From NCBI RefSeq assembly GCF_900104335.1, contig NZ_FMXT01000011.1:1-64000 (forward strand): DNA of 64,000 nucleotides, read 5' to 3'. A model generated the notes under the pieces. That model was not told the DNA's origin. It did not search any database and worked only from the letters and a program-made list of their open reading frames with translations. The position numbers and the translations under genes are program-made. Below, one piece after another: positions 7,915-17,420 of the stretch. This DNA is from Pseudobutyrivibrio sp. YE44. Its GTDB lineage: Bacteria; Bacillota; Clostridia; Lachnospirales; Lachnospiraceae. Every line of letters begins with the position of its first letter. Position 1 is the first letter of the stretch.

Positions 7915-10900
7915 ATGAAAAAAGGAAAATGGTTTAGCACTCTTGCAATGGCTATGGCGGTATCTGTTGCAGCAACAAGTGTGCCAGCAGTTAGTGTCCA
8001 AGCGAAGGGCAAGGATGCTATCAAGGACAAGTATTCCGATGAAGGCTATAGCCTCGTATGGAATGACGAGTTTGATGGTGATTCACTTGATACCTCAGAT
8101 TGGAACGTGGAGCAGCACGAGCCAGGATGGGTAAACTCTGAGCTTCAGCGTTACACAAGTCTTGATGAAGGAAATATTGAAGTCAAGAATGGAAAGCTTC
8201 TTTTGAAGCCACATGTAACAGAACCAGAGTCAACTGATGAGGAAGAAACAGAGACAGAGGTTGAAGAAAAAATCACACACATTTCGTTTGATGTAAATAT
8301 AGGTGAAGATAAAAATGATTCTGATTCAATTGCCCTCCAGGTAAATTTTGGAAAGATTGATGATAGCGAGGCCGGTTCAGCTCCAGCTACAGTTAAGCTT
8401 TCTAACATATCTTTAACAGAGGATGGCGACGAGCTATTAAAGGATACAAGCTTCTCAGGAAGTGATTGGAACTGCGGCTTTAGTGAAAGTGGCAAGGGTT
8501 CATGCTCTTTTGAGGATGGAAAAGCAGTTATTGATATCGAAAATTCAGGTGATGCAAATTGGCACATTCAGCTTCAGCAAAATGGATTAAAGCTTGAAGC
8601 AGGCCATACCTATAAATTTGAAATGGATGCTGTTTCATCAGCAGACAGAATGGTAGAAATCAGTCTTCTTGATCCAGATAATGGATACGACTGGTATGGT
8701 GGAAGTAAGGAAACAATTGAGGGGTCTAAGGTTGTAGACGGAGGAAGTAGTAGTTCTTCAGGAAAGCGTGAGATTACTTCTGGACGTATTACAACTCAGG
8801 GAAAGCGCGACTTTACATATGGTCGTTTCGAAGCCAGAGCGAAGGTGCCTACAGGAAAGGGTTATCTTCCAGCTTTCTGGCTTATGGCATCAGATGAGGG
8901 ACTTTATGGTCAGTGGCCAAGATGCGGAGAAATTGACATCATGGAAGTGATGGGCCAGGACACTACAAAGTCTTATCATACAATTCATTATGGCTACAGT
9001 GCGGGAAGTGGTCATAAGGAGAACCAGGGCAGCAAGGTTATTAGGGAGAATGATTTTGCGGAGGAGTACCATGTTTTCAGAGCGGATTGGGAGCCGGGAA
9101 AGATTACTTGGTATGTGGATGATGAGCAGGTTTACAGCACCAGCGATTGGTATACAGGCGCTGATGAGGCAAGCCAGCTCACTTATCCAGCCCCATTTGA
9201 TCAGGATTTTTACATTATCCTTAATCTTGCAGTTGGTGGTAGCTGGGTAGGAAATCCGGATGAGGAAGCCTACGAGCACATGAACGATGACAGCTATGCT
9301 ATCGACTATGTCCGTGTATATCAGAAGTCAGCTGATGAGTATGAAGAGGAAGAAGCAAAGGCAAAGCGCCCAGAGCAGAAGCCTGTAACATTCCGTGAGC
9401 CTGACGAGGATGGAAACTATGTAATAAATGGTGATTTCTCAAAGGACATTGCTTTAGATGGTAGTGATGAGGCAACAGACGATAACTGGGTGCTTCATCT
9501 TGAAAGCGATGCTAAGGATTCTAAATATAAAATAAAGAATAACAAAATTAAGATTACACCAGCGGCGGTAGGTTCACAGAATCATAGTGTACAGTTAAAG
9601 CAGGCTGGCATCCCAATGTATAAGGGATGGGAATATGAACTCACCTTTGACGCAGTTGCAGAAGAGGACAGAGATATTATTGTAGATGTGGAAGGCCCAG
9701 ACAGAGGATGGACACGCTACATGCAGGACACAACAGTTCCTGTTACTACAAAGAAGACAGCTTATAAATACACCTTTACAATGAATGATAAGACTGATCC
9801 TAACACAGCACTTGAGTTTAACCTTGGTAAGCTTAAGTCTACTGCGGCAGTTACTATTTCAAATGTAAAGCTTGTTCACAAGTCAGGTGAAGAGATTGCT
9901 GATGAGAATCTCAAAGAGATTCGCCCAGATGGAAACTACATTTATAATGGTGGTTTTGATCAGGGTGAAGGCAGACTTGGATATTGGGAAATTGACGAAG
10001 ATGACAAGGATGCTTTCTCAGTTACAAATAAAAAGAATACAAGAATGCTTAAGGTGGTAGCACCAAAGGGTACTTCAAAGGATAAGCCACTTAAGATTTC
10101 TCAGTCAGAGCTTTCTCCACTCTCAGCAGGACAGTATGAAATAAGCTTTGATGCCTTCACAGAGGATGGAAAAGCTGATGGACTTACAGTTTATGTGGCA
10201 GGAGAAAAATATACTCCAGAGTTAAAAGATTCAAGTAAGAACTTTGCAAAGAAGATTACACTTGAGGATAGTCTTTCACGTAAGGCCTCAAAGGTTGAAT
10301 TCGTATTTACGAATCCAGGAACCTACTATCTTGATAATGCATTTTTAGGTGAATCTGCACTTATTAAGAATGGTTCATTCAATGCTGGAATAACAGGCTT
10401 TAGCCCATATATTTACGATTCAGTAAAGGCAAATTATGTAATCGACAATATGAATGGAAATGACAATGCCTTTGCCATTACTATTGAAGATACAGTTGCT
10501 GATTCAGATGATAATTGTTGGTATGTTCAGCTCAATCAGGATGGAGTTAATCTTGAAAAAGGAAAGACCTACAAGGTATCCTTCAAGGCAAAGTCATCTA
10601 TTGATAGAGTAATCAAGTATTCTCTTCAGGAATTCGAAGGAAATTGGACAAATTATAGTGGAACAGGTTCTGTAGAAATTGGTAAGGAGTGGAAGACCTT
10701 CACCCATACCTTCAAGATGGAAAATGAATCTGATTCTAAGACAAGATTCAACATTACAATGGGTTCTGTTGATGGTGTTAGAATTAAGGAAAAGCATGAT
10801 GTATTTATTGATGATATAGAGCTTGTAGAAGTGGATGAAAATACACCAGTAGACGAGCCAGACCCATCATTAGGTCCAGCTAATCCAGAGCCTACACCTA

Positions 10901-11166
10901 CACCTGGTGAGGCCCCAACTCCTGGTTCAGACCCATCAGAGAATCCAGGGGAAAATCCTGGAGAAAACCCAGGTGAAAATCCTACAGTGGAGCCAACACC
11001 TACAGTAGACCCAGAGCCTACAGTAGAGCCAACTCCAGAACCAAAACCAACACCTGCGCCAAGTGTTTCACCAGAGGTTAAACATTTTATGAAGCAGGTT
11101 GCAAAGGTGGTTCATGAAATAGCAAAACAGGTTGTAAAATTCTTTTCACGTATTTTTAAATGGTAA
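7915..11166 (+). CDS. Secreted GH16 beta-glucanase with inserted and appended carbohydrate-binding modules
   Basis: A 1083-aa exported endo-beta-1,3(4)-glucanase. A signal peptide (1-31) precedes the first part of the GH16 jelly roll (YSLVWNDEFDG, about 43-100). About 180 residues resembling CBM4/9-type modules then interrupt the fold (101-283). The GH16 domain resumes at 285 (TSGRITTQGKRDFTYGRFEA is its usual next strand) and carries the catalytic EIDIME at 339-344. Three more CBM4/9-like units follow (about 500-650, 675-815, 820-965; each opens with NGxF), then a Pro/Thr/Glu linker with PGEN repeats (970-1053). The C-terminus is a cationic amphipathic helix (1054-1083) rich in K, V, F and H. 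No sorting motif is seen. The ribosome binding site AAAGGAGAAGG is strong. Confidence 0.88.
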   Translation: MKKGKWFSTLAMAMAVSVAATSVPAVSVQAKGKDAIKDKYSDEGYSLVWNDEFDGDSLDTSDWNVEQHEPGWVNSELQRYTSLDEGNIEVKNGKLLLKPHVTEPESTDEEETETEVEEKITHISFDVNIGEDKNDSDSIALQVNFGKIDDSEAGSAPATVKLSNISLTEDGDELLKDTSFSGSDWNCGFSESGKGSCSFEDGKAVIDIENSGDANWHIQLQQNGLKLEAGHTYKFEMDAVSSADRMVEISLLDPDNGYDWYGGSKETIEGSKVVDGGSSSSSGKREITSGRITTQGKRDFTYGRFEARAKVPTGKGYLPAFWLMASDEGLYGQWPRCGEIDIMEVMGQDTTKSYHTIHYGYSAGSGHKENQGSKVIRENDFAEEYHVFRADWEPGKITWYVDDEQVYSTSDWYTGADEASQLTYPAPFDQDFYIILNLAVGGSWVGNPDEEAYEHMNDDSYAIDYVRVYQKSADEYEEEEAKAKRPEQKPVTFREPDEDGNYVINGDFSKDIALDGSDEATDDNWVLHLESDAKDSKYKIKNNKIKITPAAVGSQNHSVQLKQAGIPMYKGWEYELTFDAVAEEDRDIIVDVEGPDRGWTRYMQDTTVPVTTKKTAYKYTFTMNDKTDPNTALEFNLGKLKSTAAVTISNVKLVHKSGEEIADENLKEIRPDGNYIYNGGFDQGEGRLGYWEIDEDDKDAFSVTNKKNTRMLKVVAPKGTSKDKPLKISQSELSPLSAGQYEISFDAFTEDGKADGLTVYVAGEKYTPELKDSSKNFAKKITLEDSLSRKASKVEFVFTNPGTYYLDNAFLGESALIKNGSFNAGITGFSPYIYDSVKANYVIDNMNGNDNAFAITIEDTVADSDDNCWYVQLNQDGVNLEKGKTYKVSFKAKSSIDRVIKYSLQEFEGNWTNYSGTGSVEIGKEWKTFTHTFKMENESDSKTRFNITMGSVDGVRIKEKHDVFIDDIELVEVDENTPVDEPDPSLGPANPEPTPTPGEAPTPGSDPSENPGENPGENPGENPTVEPTPTVDPEPTVEPTPEPKPTPAPSVSPEVKHFMKQVAKVVHEIAKQVVKFFSRIFKW

Positions 11167-11186
11167 TACCCAATCCCCAACTTAAG

Positions 11187-11218
11187 GAATGCCGCACTAC
11201 TGCGGCATTTCTTTTTTT
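11187..11218 (+). terminator. Terminator after the GH16 gene
   Basis: The stem AATGCCGCA/TGCGGCATT with a CTAC loop is followed by a T-rich run. Confidence 0.88.
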
Positions 11219-11381
11219 ATGCTATAGATCAAAGGATAATTGGGATAATGGATGAGGCGATATTCTTGTATGGAATGGCTACTAACAATAATGGAATAGG
11301 ATAACCAGCTGGATTTTCTTGTAGAATCTAGGTTCAGATTATAATATTAATAAGCTATCAAAAGATAAAAGAGGTATTCCT

Positions 11382-12326
11382 TTGAAATATACTATCAAAC
11401 GACTATTAGGATTAATACCCATATTACTTGCAATCACCTTTTTAAGCTTTGGAATGATGAGATTAGCAGGTTCAGATGTTGTTGAACAAAAGATGTTTAA
11501 CACAGGACAGGTGGTAAGTGAGGCACAGCTTCAGGCAGCTAAGGCAGAGCTTGGTTTGGATCGTCCTTTCATTATCCAGTACGGTTCATGGCTAAACAAT
11601 CTTTTGCATGGAGATATGGGAGTAAGTTATGTGTCAGGAAAGAATGTATTCGATTCTTTTGTGGAAAAGCTTCCTGCAACACTTTATTTGACGGTTGCGT
11701 CTATTTTTTTAACCGTTATTATTTCAATTCCATTAGGAATAATATCAGCAGTGTACAAGAATAAAATTTGGGATTATCTAATTCGATTTTTGAGTTTTAT
11801 TGGAAATAGTCTGCCAAATTTTTTTGTATCGCTGGTACTCATGTATATATTGTCAATTAAGCTAAAGCTTTTTCCTATCATATCCAAGGAAGTAAGCCTT
11901 CAAAGCGTTGCTATGCCAGCGATTACTTTAGCAATAGCAATGTCTGCGAAATACCTAAGACAGGTTAGAGCTACAGTTTTAGATGAGCTAGGGAAGGATT
12001 ATATTCTTGGTGCAAAAGCCAGAGGTGTAAAGTTTTCCATTACCCTGTGGAAGAGTGTAATGAGGGCATGTCTTGTGACAATTATCACTCTGTTGGCTCT
12101 ATCTATAGGAAGTTTGCTTGGAGGAACTGCTATCGTAGAAGCTATTTTTATGTGGGATGGAGTTGGAAAGCTTGCTGTGGATGCAATAAATATGCGTGAT
12201 TACCCTATCATCCAGGCATACGTAATGTGGATGGCAATTATCTATGTGACAGTTAACCTGGTGACAGATTTATCCTATAGATTACTTGATCCTAGAATAA
12301 GATTGGAGGACGCTGCTCATGAGTAA
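11382..12326 (+). CDS. ABC importer permease, nickel/peptide class (NikB/DppB type)
   Basis: A 314-aa inner-membrane permease with six predicted helices. The N-terminal MKYTIKRLLGLIPILLAIT signature and the C-terminal EAA loop (LGKDYILGAKARG) are typical of DppB/NikB proteins. The start codon is TTG at 11382 behind AGAGG. It overlaps the next permease by 8 bases. Proximity to seven hydrogenase maturation genes and the Ech hydrogenase favours nickel as substrate, but an oligopeptide importer has the same sequence class. I looked for a nickel/cobalt riboswitch in 11219-11381 and saw none. Confidence 0.85.
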   Translation: MKYTIKRLLGLIPILLAITFLSFGMMRLAGSDVVEQKMFNTGQVVSEAQLQAAKAELGLDRPFIIQYGSWLNNLLHGDMGVSYVSGKNVFDSFVEKLPATLYLTVASIFLTVIISIPLGIISAVYKNKIWDYLIRFLSFIGNSLPNFFVSLVLMYILSIKLKLFPIISKEVSLQSVAMPAITLAIAMSAKYLRQVRATVLDELGKDYILGAKARGVKFSITLWKSVMRACLVTIITLLALSIGSLLGGTAIVEAIFMWDGVGKLAVDAINMRDYPIIQAYVMWMAIIYVTVNLVTDLSYRLLDPRIRLEDAAHE

Positions 12327-13161
12327 GACAAAATTGTTCTCCAAAGGAAAAAATAATAGGGTCAGACTAAAAATTATCGTATTTACGATATTAGTGTTGA
12401 TGCTATTACTTACGGCGATTTTCGCAAATCATTTATGTCCATTTGATCCCTATGAACAGGATTTGACCATAGCCTACAATTCACCTAGTGCCAGTCACAT
12501 TATGGGAACAGATGCCTATGGTCGTGATATGTTTTCACGTGTGTTGGTAGGTGGAAAAACCAGTATTTTATCTACCTTAGCACTTGTTTTGGTTATTACT
12601 ATCTGGGGCACAATTGTGGGGGTTATTTGTGGATATAATGGCGGTGTTATCGATTCCTGCGTTATGAGGATTTCTGACCTGTGCCTTGCCTTTCCGGGGC
12701 TTGTGTTTGCTCTTGCTGTAGCGGCACTTCTTGGTGGAGGTGTAGGAAATGCTGTTATTGCACTTGCTATTATAAGTTGGCCCAAGTATTCGAGAGTGGC
12801 AAGAAGTCAAACTCTTTCCACAAAGGAAACCTGTTATGTGCAGGCGTCAATAGTTGCAGGAGCAAGGCCTGGGAGAATAATAGTGCGACATATCCTGCCT
12901 AATATATTTGGCCCAATTTTGGTAACTGCTATGTTAGATATAGGAACCATGATGATGGAGCTGGCCGGTCTATCCTTCCTTGGGCTTGGGGCACAGCCTC
13001 CTATTGCAGAATGGGGAAGCATGATGAGCAATGGACGCTCTATGCTACAGACATATCCATGGGTGGTATTGTCTCCAGGGTTTGCAATTTTCGTCTCCGT
13101 GGTTGTATTCAATCTTTTAGGAGATGCAGTGAGGGATTGCTTTGACCCAAAAGCAGCTTAG
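12319..13161 (+). CDS. ABC importer permease, nickel/peptide class (NikC/DppC type)
   Basis: A 280-aa partner permease. The HIMGTDAYGRDMFSRVLVGG segment and the EAA loop (ETCYVQASIVAGARPGRII) mark the DppC/NikC family. It starts inside the end of the upstream permease (ATG at 12319), so the two are translationally coupled. The two permeases would form the heterodimeric channel for the binding protein and ATPase encoded downstream. Confidence 0.86.
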   Translation: MSKTKLFSKGKNNRVRLKIIVFTILVLMLLLTAIFANHLCPFDPYEQDLTIAYNSPSASHIMGTDAYGRDMFSRVLVGGKTSILSTLALVLVITIWGTIVGVICGYNGGVIDSCVMRISDLCLAFPGLVFALAVAALLGGGVGNAVIALAIISWPKYSRVARSQTLSTKETCYVQASIVAGARPGRIIVRHILPNIFGPILVTAMLDIGTMMMELAGLSFLGLGAQPPIAEWGSMMSNGRSMLQTYPWVVLSPGFAIFVSVVVFNLLGDAVRDCFDPKAA

Positions 13162-13238
13162 TTTGTGTAAGCCTTTGGCTTATTCATTATAATTCTTGGA
13201 CAATAGTGTCTAAAAAGCATATATAAAGGAGTATAAAA

Positions 13239-14810
13239 ATGAAGAGAATTAGAAGAGTATTGGCAGTCACACTTGCTATGATGATGGCTGTAGCAGCCCT
13301 TACAGGTTGCGGTTCTGGTAAGACAGATGCTTCAAAGAATGGTGCAGCTTCAACTGGAACAAAGGTATTCACCTTTGGTGATACAACCTTTAATGCTGAA
13401 AATGAGGAACCAACCATTGATCCTCATAGCGCATATTGTGGATGGCCTTGTGTGCGATATGGTGTTGGCGAGACCCTTTTCAAGTTTAATGATAGCATGG
13501 AACTTGAGCCATGGATTGCAGAAAGCTACGAGAATGTTGATGAGCTTACCTGGAAGATTGTGCTTAAGGATGGTGTTAAATTTTCAAACGGCAAGGCCTG
13601 TGATGCAGCAGCTGTAAAGGCTTGCATTGAAGATTTGGTGGAAGTTCATGAGCGTGCAGCAGGAGACCTTGATATAGCATCTATTGAGGCTGATGGCAAT
13701 ACACTTACCATCAAGACAAATAGTTCAAAGCCAACATTAATCAACTATCTTTGTGACCCATACGGTTGTATTATTGATGTTGAGGCAGGCAATGAAAACG
13801 GAATTGTAGTTGGAACAGGTCCATTTGTAGCCACTGAGCTTGTGACAGATGATCACATTAATCTAGTTAAAAATGAAAACTACTGGAATGGCGAAGTTAA
13901 GCTAGACGAGGTAAAGGTTCTTACTATTACAGATGGTGATACCCTTGCTCTTGCTCTTCAGAATGGGGATATTGATGCTGCATATGGTATGGCATATGCT
14001 TCATATCCAATTTTTGAAAATGATGATTATCAGTTTACATCAACAGCAACAAGTAGAGCTTTCTACTGTCAGATGAACTACAATTCACCAGTTATCAAAG
14101 ATGATGCTGTCAGAAAAGCCCTTGCAATGGGAATTGATAAAGAGAGTTTCGTAAATACGTTATTATCTGGCTATGGATATGTGGGTCAGGGTGCATTCCC
14201 AGAGTCCTTCACATTTGGTGGACAGAACGTAAAGACAGAAAGCTATGATCCTGAAGGCGCAAAGAAGCTTCTTGAAGAAGCAGGCTGGGTTGACTCAGAT
14301 GGTGATGGAATCCGTGAAAAGGATGGAAAGACTCTTACTATCAAATGGGTTAGCTATCCTTCACGTCAGGAGCTTCCTCTTCTTGCAGAGAGTGCCCAGG
14401 CAACTCTCAAGGATATTGGTTTTGATGTGCAGCTTAATGTAACTGCTGACCACGGAACAATTGTAGCTGAAAAGGATGGTTGGGATGTATATGCAGCAGC
14501 CTTTGTAACCTGCGGTATCGGCGATCCAATGTATTTCTTTACAACACATTGTTTTGATGATTCCTCAAAGAACCGTGGTGGATATCACAGCGATGAGCTT
14601 CAGGAATTGGCTGATAAGATGAATGCTACCTTTGATAAGGATGAAAGAAGTCAGATTGCAATTGATATGCAGCAGCAGATTCTTGATGACAACGCCTTTA
14701 TCTTCTGTTCATTCCTTAAGATGAGCATGATTAGCAAGTCAAATGTAACTGGCTTAAAGGCTTGGCCATCAGATTACTACGAGCTTACAGCAGACTTAGA
14801 TATAGAATAA
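13239..14810 (+). CDS. Family 5 extracellular solute-binding lipoprotein (NikA/DppA type)
   Basis: A 523-aa lipoprotein whose signal ends in LTGCGSG (lipidated Cys about 25). The mature part is a family 5 substrate-binding protein: the N-terminal FGDTTFNAENEEPTIDPH region, the FSNGKACDAAAV segment and the GTGPFVATELVTDDHINLVK motif are all characteristic. It would deliver ligand to the upstream permeases. Early residues include His and Cys (DPHSAYCGWPC, about 65-76), which could suit a metal chelate, but specificity cannot be read from sequence. Its AAAGGAG site is good. Codon use suggests high expression. Confidence 0.87.
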   Translation: MKRIRRVLAVTLAMMMAVAALTGCGSGKTDASKNGAASTGTKVFTFGDTTFNAENEEPTIDPHSAYCGWPCVRYGVGETLFKFNDSMELEPWIAESYENVDELTWKIVLKDGVKFSNGKACDAAAVKACIEDLVEVHERAAGDLDIASIEADGNTLTIKTNSSKPTLINYLCDPYGCIIDVEAGNENGIVVGTGPFVATELVTDDHINLVKNENYWNGEVKLDEVKVLTITDGDTLALALQNGDIDAAYGMAYASYPIFENDDYQFTSTATSRAFYCQMNYNSPVIKDDAVRKALAMGIDKESFVNTLLSGYGYVGQGAFPESFTFGGQNVKTESYDPEGAKKLLEEAGWVDSDGDGIREKDGKTLTIKWVSYPSRQELPLLAESAQATLKDIGFDVQLNVTADHGTIVAEKDGWDVYAAAFVTCGIGDPMYFFTTHCFDDSSKNRGGYHSDELQELADKMNATFDKDERSQIAIDMQQQILDDNAFIFCSFLKMSMISKSNVTGLKAWPSDYYELTADLDIE

Positions 14811-14855
14811 GCCTTCCTACTGAGGGAGGGTGGCCTGAAGGGCCCAATGAGGTGT
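14811..14855 (+). repeat. Intergenic REP-like element, copy 1
   Basis: Two adjacent small hairpins (CCTTCCT/AGGGAGGG and GGCC/GGGCC) followed by AATGAGGTGT. The same arrangement occurs at 42397-42442. The terminal GAGGTG sits at ribosome-binding distance from the TTG start of the next gene. Confidence 0.75.
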
Positions 14856-14859
14856 ATAT

Positions 14860-15666
14860 TTGGAGATACTAAAGCTAGACTCAGTGCAAATTACATATGA
14901 TGGTATTCCAGTTGCGGAAGATATAAGTTTTTCCCTAAATGAGGGGGAAATTCTAGGTGTGGTAGGCGAGTCTGGTAGTGGTAAGTCTACAATCATAAAA
15001 GCGGTGGTTGGATTATTGAATTCTGGTGGTGCTGTAAAAAATGGCACCATCAGATATAAGGGTGAGAATCTTCTTGAGAAATCCGAAAGGCAGCTGCGCC
15101 AGATACGAGGTAAGGAAATCGGTATGATTTCTCAGAATGCCAGTACAACCTTTTGTCCAATAAGAAAGGTTGGGGATCAGATTTATGAAACTTTGCGAGC
15201 CCATGGAAAAATCAGCAAAAGGGAAGCCAAGACGAAAACTCTTGATATTTTTAATAAGCTGAACTTTATGGATGGGGAAAAGGTTTGGAACAGTTATCCT
15301 TTTCAGTTGTCTGGTGGAATGAATCAGCGTGTGGCAGTGGCTTTGGCCATGCTTCTAGAACCAAAGATACTGTTGTCTGATGAGGCAACAAGTGCTTTGG
15401 ATAACATTTCCCGCAATCAGGTTATAAGCGAATTAATTAAGCTTTATGATATGGGGACTTCAGTCATCTTTGTCACCCATGATATCGATATTGTTGAATC
15501 AATCTGTGACAAGGTGTTGGTACTGAAGGATGGTCGGATGCAGGAATATGGCTCAGCAAAGCAAGTATTATTTAATCCTCAGAATCAGTATACAAAGCAC
15601 TTAATACAATGTACTAGACAATTACGCGGTACTGGCTATGGTAAGGCCGCAGGAAATGAAGTATAA
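14860..15666 (+). CDS. ABC importer ATP-binding protein (NikD/DppD type)
   Basis: A 268-aa ATPase with Walker A GESGSGKST, signature LSGGMNQRVAVAL, Walker B ILLSDEATSALD and switch His in VTHDIDIV. It would energise the importer encoded just upstream. The start is TTG at 14860, using the GAGGTG of the repeat element as Shine-Dalgarno sequence. Importers of this class normally have two different ATPases (NikD plus NikE, or DppD plus DppF); no second one is present in the operon or elsewhere in the window. Either this one works as a homodimer or the partner is elsewhere. Confidence 0.86.
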   Translation: MEILKLDSVQITYDGIPVAEDISFSLNEGEILGVVGESGSGKSTIIKAVVGLLNSGGAVKNGTIRYKGENLLEKSERQLRQIRGKEIGMISQNASTTFCPIRKVGDQIYETLRAHGKISKREAKTKTLDIFNKLNFMDGEKVWNSYPFQLSGGMNQRVAVALAMLLEPKILLSDEATSALDNISRNQVISELIKLYDMGTSVIFVTHDIDIVESICDKVLVLKDGRMQEYGSAKQVLFNPQNQYTKHLIQCTRQLRGTGYGKAAGNEV

Positions 15667-15674
15667 TCCAGCCT

Positions 15675-16445
15675 ATGGACATTTATGAAGAAAACAAAGC
15701 CTACTGGCAAGGTAGGGCTGAAGGATATTCAGAAGTAAACAAAGAAGAACTAGCAGGCGTCCAACGAAAAAATTGGACGTCTTTTTTGAATTCACAGATT
15801 CAGGAACACTTCCCCGAGAGAGCACCAGAAACTATCAGAATTTTAGATGTGGGTGCTGGGCCAGGTTTCATATCAATTATATTGGCAGAGTCCGGCTACC
15901 AGGTCACGGCTCTTGATTTTGCAGAGCATATGCTTGAACAGGCAAAGCTAAATGCAGGTCCTCTGGCATCGCAGATTACGTATGTTCAAGGGGATGCCAC
16001 CAAGCTTCCATTTGACAAAAGTAGCTTTGATGTAGTATTCTCTAGAAACTTGATTTGGAATATCCAGTTTCCTGAGAAAGCTTACCAGGAATGGATTCGC
16101 GTTCTTAAGCCTAATGGGTTGATGCTTGTGTTTGATGCCAATTGGTACGCTTATCTTGTGGATGATAAAAAGCTTGCAGAGTATGAACAGGATAGAGCTA
16201 ATGTTGCAGCAGAGGGACTTGGAGATTATAACATCGGAGAGAATTTCGATAAGATGGATGTTATAGCCTCTAAAATGCCTTCTACGGCTCGATTACGTCC
16301 AGAGTGGGATAAAGACTACCTGGAATCTATAAAAGCCGGCACAGTGGAAACTAGAGAGGATATCGGCAGCATCCTGTATTCGGAAAAGGAAAAGATAAAC
16401 TATAAGTCAACACCACTTTTTATGGTGAAGCTTATTAAGAACTGA
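15675..16445 (+). CDS. SAM-dependent methyltransferase 1 of the importer operon
   Basis: A 256-aa class I methyltransferase: motif I ILDVGAGPGFIS (about 56-67), acidic end of strand 2 in TALDFAEHML, and motif DATKLPFDKSSFDVVFSRN. It starts 8 bases after the ATPase stop, so it belongs to the same operon. It is about the same length as the next gene and shares the YW..RA start and the SRN.IWN/TRNLTW motif, so the two are paralogues. The substrate is unknown. Association with a metal-type importer suggests small-molecule or metallophore chemistry, which is inference only. Confidence 0.8.
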   Translation: MDIYEENKAYWQGRAEGYSEVNKEELAGVQRKNWTSFLNSQIQEHFPERAPETIRILDVGAGPGFISIILAESGYQVTALDFAEHMLEQAKLNAGPLASQITYVQGDATKLPFDKSSFDVVFSRNLIWNIQFPEKAYQEWIRVLKPNGLMLVFDANWYAYLVDDKKLAEYEQDRANVAAEGLGDYNIGENFDKMDVIASKMPSTARLRPEWDKDYLESIKAGTVETREDIGSILYSEKEKINYKSTPLFMVKLIKN

Positions 16446-16510
16446 GAACATAGTCTTGCTCATTAGATAAATGAGCATCTCCCTTAGGGAGTTAGAATGG
16501 ATAAAAAGTA

Positions 16511-17275
16511 ATGGGTGAATTACACTATATAGCCTTTGAAGACGAGGCAGACAATATAAAGGAAAAGGTGGAGAGCTACTGGACAAAGAGAGCAGACAGC
16601 TTTTTTGAACTTCGACACGACGAGATAGAAAGCGAAAAGGCTGCTCGCTGGCTTGGAGAGATAAAAAAGCTTTTACCTGAGGGAAAACAGCTAAATATCT
16701 TGGACGTGGGTTGTGGCACTGGATATTTCGAAGTACTTTTAGGAAGACTTGGTCACAGGGTTACAGGCATCGATTTGACTCCAGAGATGATTAATGGCGC
16801 CAACGAAATGATTCGTATATACCAATTGGATGCTGACAAGGTGAAATGTCAAATCGGTGATGCTGAGCATCTGGAATTTGAGGATGAAACCTTTGACGTG
16901 GTCATCACTCGAAATCTTACCTGGACTTTACCTCATCCAATCGAAGCATACGGTGAATGGTATCGTGTGTTAAAAAAAGATGGCGTGCTTATAAATTTTG
17001 ATGCTGAATATGCAAAAGGAGCACACAATCTTAAGAGTCCAGAGAATATAGCTCATAGCAAAATTAGTGATGAGCTTAAGGATGAATGTCATGATATTTA
17101 TCACATGTTAACCATTAGTACACTTAATAGACCAAATTGGGATGAGTGTGTATTACGCCACATTGGGTATGAAAACGTAAAAATCGATTCTAGTTTCGGA
17201 AGCCGCATATTTATTGAAAAAGATGAGTTTTATATCCCAGATCAGATGTTTTGTATATCGGCTTCTAAGCCTTGA
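16511..17275 (+). CDS. SAM-dependent methyltransferase 2 of the importer operon
   Basis: A 254-aa paralogue of the preceding methyltransferase, with motif I ILDVGCGTGYFEVL and DAEHLEFEDETFDVVITRNLTW. A 65-base spacer with two small hairpins (TGCTCATT/AATGAGCA near 16457-16477 and CTCCC/GGGAG) separates them. No clear Shine-Dalgarno sequence precedes the ATG at 16511, so coupling or a different start is possible. This is the last gene of the importer operon. Substrate unknown. Confidence 0.8.
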   Translation: MGELHYIAFEDEADNIKEKVESYWTKRADSFFELRHDEIESEKAARWLGEIKKLLPEGKQLNILDVGCGTGYFEVLLGRLGHRVTGIDLTPEMINGANEMIRIYQLDADKVKCQIGDAEHLEFEDETFDVVITRNLTWTLPHPIEAYGEWYRVLKKDGVLINFDAEYAKGAHNLKSPENIAHSKISDELKDECHDIYHMLTISTLNRPNWDECVLRHIGYENVKIDSSFGSRIFIEKDEFYIPDQMFCISASKP

Positions 17276-17386
17276 AAATAGCGGAATTGGTACACAATAC
17301 TTACCAAGTGTGCATGAGAGTTAGCGCTGACTAATTCGAAGTACATGAAAAATACAAAATTTGTGAATAAATTGTGAAAAAAAGTC

Positions 17387-17415
17387 TTGCGCAAACGGTT
17401 ACGTAGTGTTATATT
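17387..17415 (+). promoter_or_regulatory. Promoter with a cre-like operator in its spacer
   Basis: A -35 box TTGCGC (17387-17392), 17-bp spacer and -10 box TATATT (17410-17415). The spacer holds GCAAACGGTTACG (17391-17403), close to the catabolite-repression (CcpA) consensus TGNAANCGNTNNCA with mismatches at the outer bases. It would drive the short transcript described next. Confidence 0.55.
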
Positions 17416-17420
17416 ATCTA

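Noticed and set aside
11219-11381. Nickel/cobalt riboswitch upstream of the importer operon
   Set aside because: I found no paired GGG..CAG-type helices or compact four-way junction; the region is AT-rich without strong stems.
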